Assembly: GCA_002855745.1 (NCBI GenBank)
Contig: NDWX01000001.1
Location: 62,001 to 126,000, forward strand
Source of the DNA: Thermofilum sp. NZ13
GTDB lineage: Archaea; Thermoproteota; Thermoprotei; Thermofilales; Thermofilaceae
DNA: 64,000 nucleotides
Reading direction: 5' to 3'
Below, piece after piece: positions 60,405 through 64,000 of the stretch. The position numbers and the translations under genes are program-made. The stretch's first letter is position 1; every line of letters begins with the position of its first letter. The notes beneath the pieces were generated by a model. That model made no database searches. It saw only the letters and a list, made by a program, of their open reading frames with translations, and had not been told where the DNA came from.

Positions 60405-61237
60405 GTGGTTTTACGGGAGACGAGGAGCAGCTACCCGAGAAGCCTCTCCTAGAGCACGTCTACGAGCTACTCGAGACGCTGAGGAAGATACTCGTGCTGC
60501 ACGTAGCCTTCATCCTAGCGCTTCTCATTGCGCCGGCGCCCAACGAGCTCCCGCGGAGCTACGACCCCATCCTCTTCTACGCGATGAACCTGACGAAGGG
60601 CTACATGCTCGACTTCGAGCACAACATCTTCGCGTACCCGTTCGCCAAGCTTTTCGGTGTAAGCGGCGCGAAAGTCACCCTCATAGCCCACGGATGGTTC
60701 GACAGCCTCACCGCAGCCATCTACCTCGCCGCGCTCATCACCATCGCTGTGCTCAGCCCCGTCACGACCGTGCTTATATACCGGTACGTCGAGCCGGGCC
60801 TCTACTCACACGAGAAGAGGATCGTGAAGAAGTACATGTACATGGCCCTAGGCCTCTTCCTCTCAGGGGTGGTCTACGGATACTTCGTCGTCATGCCCAT
60901 CATCTTCGCCACGGCGGTCTGGCTCTCCACGCTCGGCGGGGCGAGCCTCCTCTTCTCCATCGAGGAGTTCTACAACGACATATTCATCGGGAGCATCGCC
61001 ACAGGAGTCTTCTTCATGTTCCCGCTGGCGATACTGACCCTCCACAAGATCGGCGTGGTGAACTACGAGACTCTGAACAAGAACTGGAGGTACATCGTGT
61101 TCGCCGGCTACGCCATACTCGCCCTCATAACACCGGACCCGACCCCCTTCAGCGACCTCGCAATGGGCATACCCTTCGTGGCGCTCTACTTCCTCTCGAT
61201 GTGGCTCGTCAAGAGGTCTGAGCAAAGGAAGTCTTGA
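60405..61237 (+). CDS. tatC: Sec-independent translocase TatC, disturbed start
   Basis: The multi-spanning TatC protein, receptor for twin-arginine signals such as that of FdhA. The frame LLEHVYELLETLRKILVLHV gives the N-terminal helix and first membrane span, followed by five more spans and the ALITPDPTPFSDLAMGIPF segment, which is the TatC end motif. No ATG, GTG or TTG opens this frame after a TAG at 60401-60403. GTG 60405 would read MVLRE and join with one extra base near 60417, giving VLREDEEQLPEKPLLEH. TatA is not in the window. Length after repair is about 277 residues. Confidence 0.75.
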
Positions 61238-61283
61238 GACGCCAAGAAATATATTCTGCCTCCAGTGAAATAGCCGACCAAGA

Positions 61284-63767
61284 ATGTCGTACTTCAAGCA
61301 GGGTCGGGGCTTCGCCTACCCCGACTACGAGCCGCAGTGGCCCCCAGAGCCGCCTTTCGAGCTCCTAAGCGTCAGAGCGAGAGTGAAGGTGGACCTCGAG
61401 AACAGGTCCATCGAGGGGTCTGCTGTGAACGTTTTCCGGGCGCTTGACGGCATCGACGTCCTACAGCTGCACGCGCGGGACATGGACATCAGGGGCGTGA
61501 GGGTGGACGGCGCGGTCGCGAAGTACTTCTACGACGGGGACGTGCTAGAGGTGCACCTCCCTAGATCGTACCAGAGGGGTGAGGCCTTCGAGGTCCAGGT
61601 CGACTACAGGGCTGTGAGGCCAAAGGCGGGTGTCTGGTTCGTGCCGACTGACGTTGAGGGCCCGGCGAGGCTCGCCTACACCCAGGGGCAGCCTGAGGAC
61701 ACGAGGTTCTGGCTCCCGACCTACGACTACCCGAACAGGAAGACCACCGTCGAGCTAACCGTCATCGCACCCAGCGGCCTCCAGGTTGTCGCAAACGGAA
61801 CGCTAACCTCTAAGCGTGTCGAAGGCGGGCTGTCGGAGTGGGTGTTCAGGCTAGACTCCCGGATACCGACGTACCTTATAGCGTTCGCTGTGGGGGACTT
61901 CACAGTCGTGGAGGAGAGCTTCGACGGAGTTCTCCTACAATACGTCGTCCCGAGGGGGAGGGAAGCCGACATCGAGAGGAGCTTCAGGTACACCAAGGAG
62001 ATGATCAGGTTCTTCGAGGACTTCACCGGCGTGAAGTACCCCTACCCGAAGTACGCGCAGGTCTGCGTCGACGAGTTCGTGGCAGGGGGTATGGAGAACG
62101 CCTCCGTCACCATACTAACCAGCGCAACCCTGCACGACGAGAAGGCGCACGTGGACTACAGGAGCGAACCCCTCGTGAGCCACGAGCTGGCCCACCAGTG
62201 GTTCGGGGACCTGGTCACCTGCAGGGACTGGTCGCACCTCTGGCTGAACGAGAGCTTCGCCACCCTGATGGAGGCGCTGTGGAGGAGAAGGGAGCTCGGG
62301 GAAGACGAGTTCGTCTACGACCTCATCGGGATGCTCGACTCGTACTTAGGCGAGTACGAGAGGTACTCCCGACCCATCGTCACCCGCACCTACAGGTACG
62401 CGGAGGAGCTCTTCGACGCCCACAGCTACCCGAAGGGGGCGCTCATCCTCTGGACCCTCATGAACCTCGTGGGGGAGGAGGCCTTCCGCAGAGGGGTGAA
62501 CCTGTACCCCACGAGGCGCAGGGAGGATAACGCGGACACAGACGACCTCCGCAAGGCCATGGAGGAGGCTTCGGGGAGGAGGCTCGACTGGTTCTTCGAG
62601 CAGTTCGTCCAGAACTCGGGCCACCCGTCTCTGACCGTCTCCTGGAAGTGGAGCGAAAAGGAGGGGCTCCTCGAGCTCCGCGTCTCGCAGAGCCAGGGAG
62701 AGGACTCGCTACCAAGGTACAGGCTGACGCTTGAGGTCGAGTTCGTCGGGGACGGGTGGAAGATCCGTAGGGCCTTCGAGATCTCGGAGAAGAGCCACTA
62801 CTTCCCGGTGAAGCTCCCCTCGCAGCCCAAGGCGGTCTGCGTCGACCCTGACTTCAAGCTCTTCAAAGCCCTTAGCCTAGACGTCGGCCCGGAGGAGCTC
62901 GTCAATATAATCAGGAACTGCGGAAAGCTCTACCCGCGCGTCGTCGCCGTCCGCGAGCTCGGGAAGAAGGGCGGGGCAAGGCACGTCGACGAGCTTGGCA
63001 AGGTGCTCCTCGATGAGAACGAGTTCTGGGGCCTGAGGGCCGAGGTCGCGGATGCGCTCAGGCGGATAGGCGGGGACAGCGCTGCGAAGCTCCTCCTGGA
63101 CTCCCTCGCTACAGTCAAGCACCCTCGCGTTCGGAGAGCCATCGTGAGAGCTCTATCGAGCTTCAGGGGGGACCGCTTCGGGAAAGCCCTAGCCGAGGTG
63201 CTCAGGAACCCCGAAGAAAGCTACTACGTGCGCGCGGAAGCCGCGATCGCGGTCGCGAAATCCCGCTACTCCCAGGCGTTCGAGGAGCTCAAAAAGGCCT
63301 TAGAGTACCCTTCCCACAACCACGTTATAGCAGCGAGCGCCCTCGAGGGCTTAGGGCTACTCGGCACCGAGGAGGCGCTCGAGGTAATCCTCCCCTACAC
63401 CGAGCCTGGGAAACCACTGCAGCTGCGCACAGCGGCTCTGAGGGCGCTTGGCTACTTCGCTCCCAGCCCCCGCGTGCTCGATGTCCTCGAGCAGGCCTCC
63501 AGGAGCCAGCACCCCCACATCAGAACAGCAGTGGTGGTTGCTGCTACGCGGTCGCCCAGCCCGAGGTATCTGGGTATACTCGAGGTGCTGAGAGGGGATG
63601 TCTCGGGTTCTGTCGCGAGGCGCGCTAGGGACGCGATCGAGCAGATCAAGAAGAGTATGGAGAGAGGAGAGGAGTACAGGAAGCTGCGAGAGGAGCTCGA
63701 CAAGCTAGCGGAGGAGGAGCGCAGGCTCGCGGAGAGGGTTGAGAAACTAGAGAAGCGGGGGGCCTAA
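61284..63767 (+). CDS. M1-family zinc aminopeptidase with HEAT-like tail
   Basis: An 827-residue aminopeptidase of the tricorn-interacting-factor/ERAP family, trimming peptides from their N-terminus. It begins with a beta domain, then GGMENASV (about residue 268), the exopeptidase motif, and HELAHQWFGD with the downstream NESFA Glu (about residues 297-325) as zinc ligands. A Tyr for transition-state binding lies in RSYPKG or nearby. Residues about 540-800 are alpha-repeat (HEAT/ARM-like; RAIVRALSSFRG, RTAALRALGYFAP), longer than the usual C-terminal domain, ending in a coiled coil. It starts 46 bases after tatC. With Opp and pcp it points to peptide use. Confidence 0.9.
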   Translation: MSYFKQGRGFAYPDYEPQWPPEPPFELLSVRARVKVDLENRSIEGSAVNVFRALDGIDVLQLHARDMDIRGVRVDGAVAKYFYDGDVLEVHLPRSYQRGEAFEVQVDYRAVRPKAGVWFVPTDVEGPARLAYTQGQPEDTRFWLPTYDYPNRKTTVELTVIAPSGLQVVANGTLTSKRVEGGLSEWVFRLDSRIPTYLIAFAVGDFTVVEESFDGVLLQYVVPRGREADIERSFRYTKEMIRFFEDFTGVKYPYPKYAQVCVDEFVAGGMENASVTILTSATLHDEKAHVDYRSEPLVSHELAHQWFGDLVTCRDWSHLWLNESFATLMEALWRRRELGEDEFVYDLIGMLDSYLGEYERYSRPIVTRTYRYAEELFDAHSYPKGALILWTLMNLVGEEAFRRGVNLYPTRRREDNADTDDLRKAMEEASGRRLDWFFEQFVQNSGHPSLTVSWKWSEKEGLLELRVSQSQGEDSLPRYRLTLEVEFVGDGWKIRRAFEISEKSHYFPVKLPSQPKAVCVDPDFKLFKALSLDVGPEELVNIIRNCGKLYPRVVAVRELGKKGGARHVDELGKVLLDENEFWGLRAEVADALRRIGGDSAAKLLLDSLATVKHPRVRRAIVRALSSFRGDRFGKALAEVLRNPEESYYVRAEAAIAVAKSRYSQAFEELKKALEYPSHNHVIAASALEGLGLLGTEEALEVILPYTEPGKPLQLRTAALRALGYFAPSPRVLDVLEQASRSQHPHIRTAVVVAATRSPSPRYLGILEVLRGDVSGSVARRARDAIEQIKKSMERGEEYRKLREELDKLAEEERRLAERVEKLEKRGA

Positions 63768-63792
63768 GAATTTCTATTTCAGCCTTTTAGAC

Positions 63793-63798
63793 TTTTTT
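63793..63798 (+). terminator. Oligo-T terminator of the aminopeptidase gene
   Basis: T6 lies about 26 bases after the TAA at 63767, with TTTT at 63784 just before it. Confidence 0.4.
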
Positions 63799-63847
63799 CC
63801 ACGTTCCTTGGACGAAAGCATCTTTCTACTCACGTGAGCGCTGAAAG

Positions 63848-64000
63848 CTACTCCGCCAAGAAGTACCCGAGGAAAACTGTGACCGCTGCAGTCCAACCGA
63901 AGTTGAAGCGGTTCGTGATGCCAGGTTTACCGTCTGCGTAGTAGTATTCAGCGAAGTTAAGCGAGCTCGCCATAAGGTCGAGCCACTTTCGCGCAACACT
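63848..64000 (-). CDS. Glycosidase-like protein, C-terminal end (cut by window edge)
   Basis: A minus-strand frame enters at 64000 and ends at TAG 63848. It includes KWLDLMASSLNFAEYYYADG and NRFNFGWTAAVTVFLGYFLA. The FGWT motif before a terminal hydrophobic helix resembles the C-terminus of (alpha/alpha)6 glycosidases such as GH63/trehalase-like enzymes. Only 50 residues are visible, so the family is tentative. The stop is 50 bases after the terminator of the aminopeptidase gene. Confidence 0.5.
   Translation of the reverse strand, partial: SVARKWLDLMASSLNFAEYYYADGKPGITNRFNFGWTAAVTVFLGYFLAE

Noticed and set aside
1-64000. CRISPR arrays, rRNA genes, insertion sequences with transposases
   Set aside because: No regularly spaced repeats, no rRNA-like stretches and no transposase motif could be seen on either strand.

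Overview
The window reads as a chromosomal segment of a hyperthermophilic archaeon of the Thermoproteota, most likely Thermofilales-like. This placement is inferred from gene content and not from a marker gene. Support comes from the HerA-NurA pair, a PriS-type primase homologue, a PRC-barrel/zinc-ribbon protein, many HEPN/nucleotidyltransferase and VapBC modules, archaeal type IV pilins, and GTG/TTG starts. A T/A-rich box about 25-30 bases before the start codon implies leaderless transcripts for many genes. G+C is high by eye except around 9.3-11.5 kb.

Layout. 0-5.8 kb: a cut-off CARF-like gene divergent from nurA-herA, a membrane protein, an ArsB/NhaD-type permease and a house-cleaning NTPase. 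5.9-8.1 kb: toxin-antitoxin genes and debris. 8.1-11.5 kb: a large secreted metalloprotease split by one frameshift. 11.6-14.4 kb: PRC-barrel protein, primase-like protein, NifX-like protein. 14.4-19.9 kb: a complete oligopeptide ABC importer, followed by a pyrrolidone carboxyl peptidase, so peptide uptake and degradation sit together. 20.7-25.0 kb: CDF metal transporter, MFS exporter, MarC, a lipase-like hydrolase and a small Fe-S-type winged helix protein. 25.1-28.8 kb: four consecutive nucleotidyltransferase/HEPN pairs, two with damaged HEPN genes. 28.7-33.8 kb: amino acid permease, CBS protein, tRNA-Gln, an ABC exporter and a spherulin-4-like protein.

33.8-41.1 kb is a formate dehydrogenase island: fdhD, a ribbon-helix-helix protein, cytochrome b, Fe-S and Tat-signal molybdopterin subunits, an unlisted 58-residue ORF, and divergent fdhE. 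A perfect palindrome lies in the promoter between the last two. 41.2-43.7 kb holds a RecA-like protein without a P-loop and small conserved genes. 43.7-45.8 kb holds a homologue of monomethylamine methyltransferase (MtmB) with leucine where pyrrolysine sits, paired with its corrinoid protein. 45.8-50.5 kb: decayed vapBC, two pilin genes with lesions near the start, small membrane proteins, and a broken antitoxin. 50.6-56.9 kb: SpoIIM-like protein, MCM/MoxR-like AAA+ ATPase, FAD oxidoreductase, a second ABC-2 exporter. 57.5-60.3 kb is a graveyard of small regulators and antitoxins. 60.4-64 kb: tatC (5' end disturbed), a large M1 aminopeptidase with a HEAT-like tail, and the end of a glycosidase-like gene.

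The strongest leads are the non-pyrrolysine MtmB/corrinoid operon, the tandem MNT-HEPN array, the fdh island with its tiny ORF and palindrome, and the run of single-base lesions. The lesions also hit genes that should be conserved (tatC, pilins), so sequence error must be separated from real decay.
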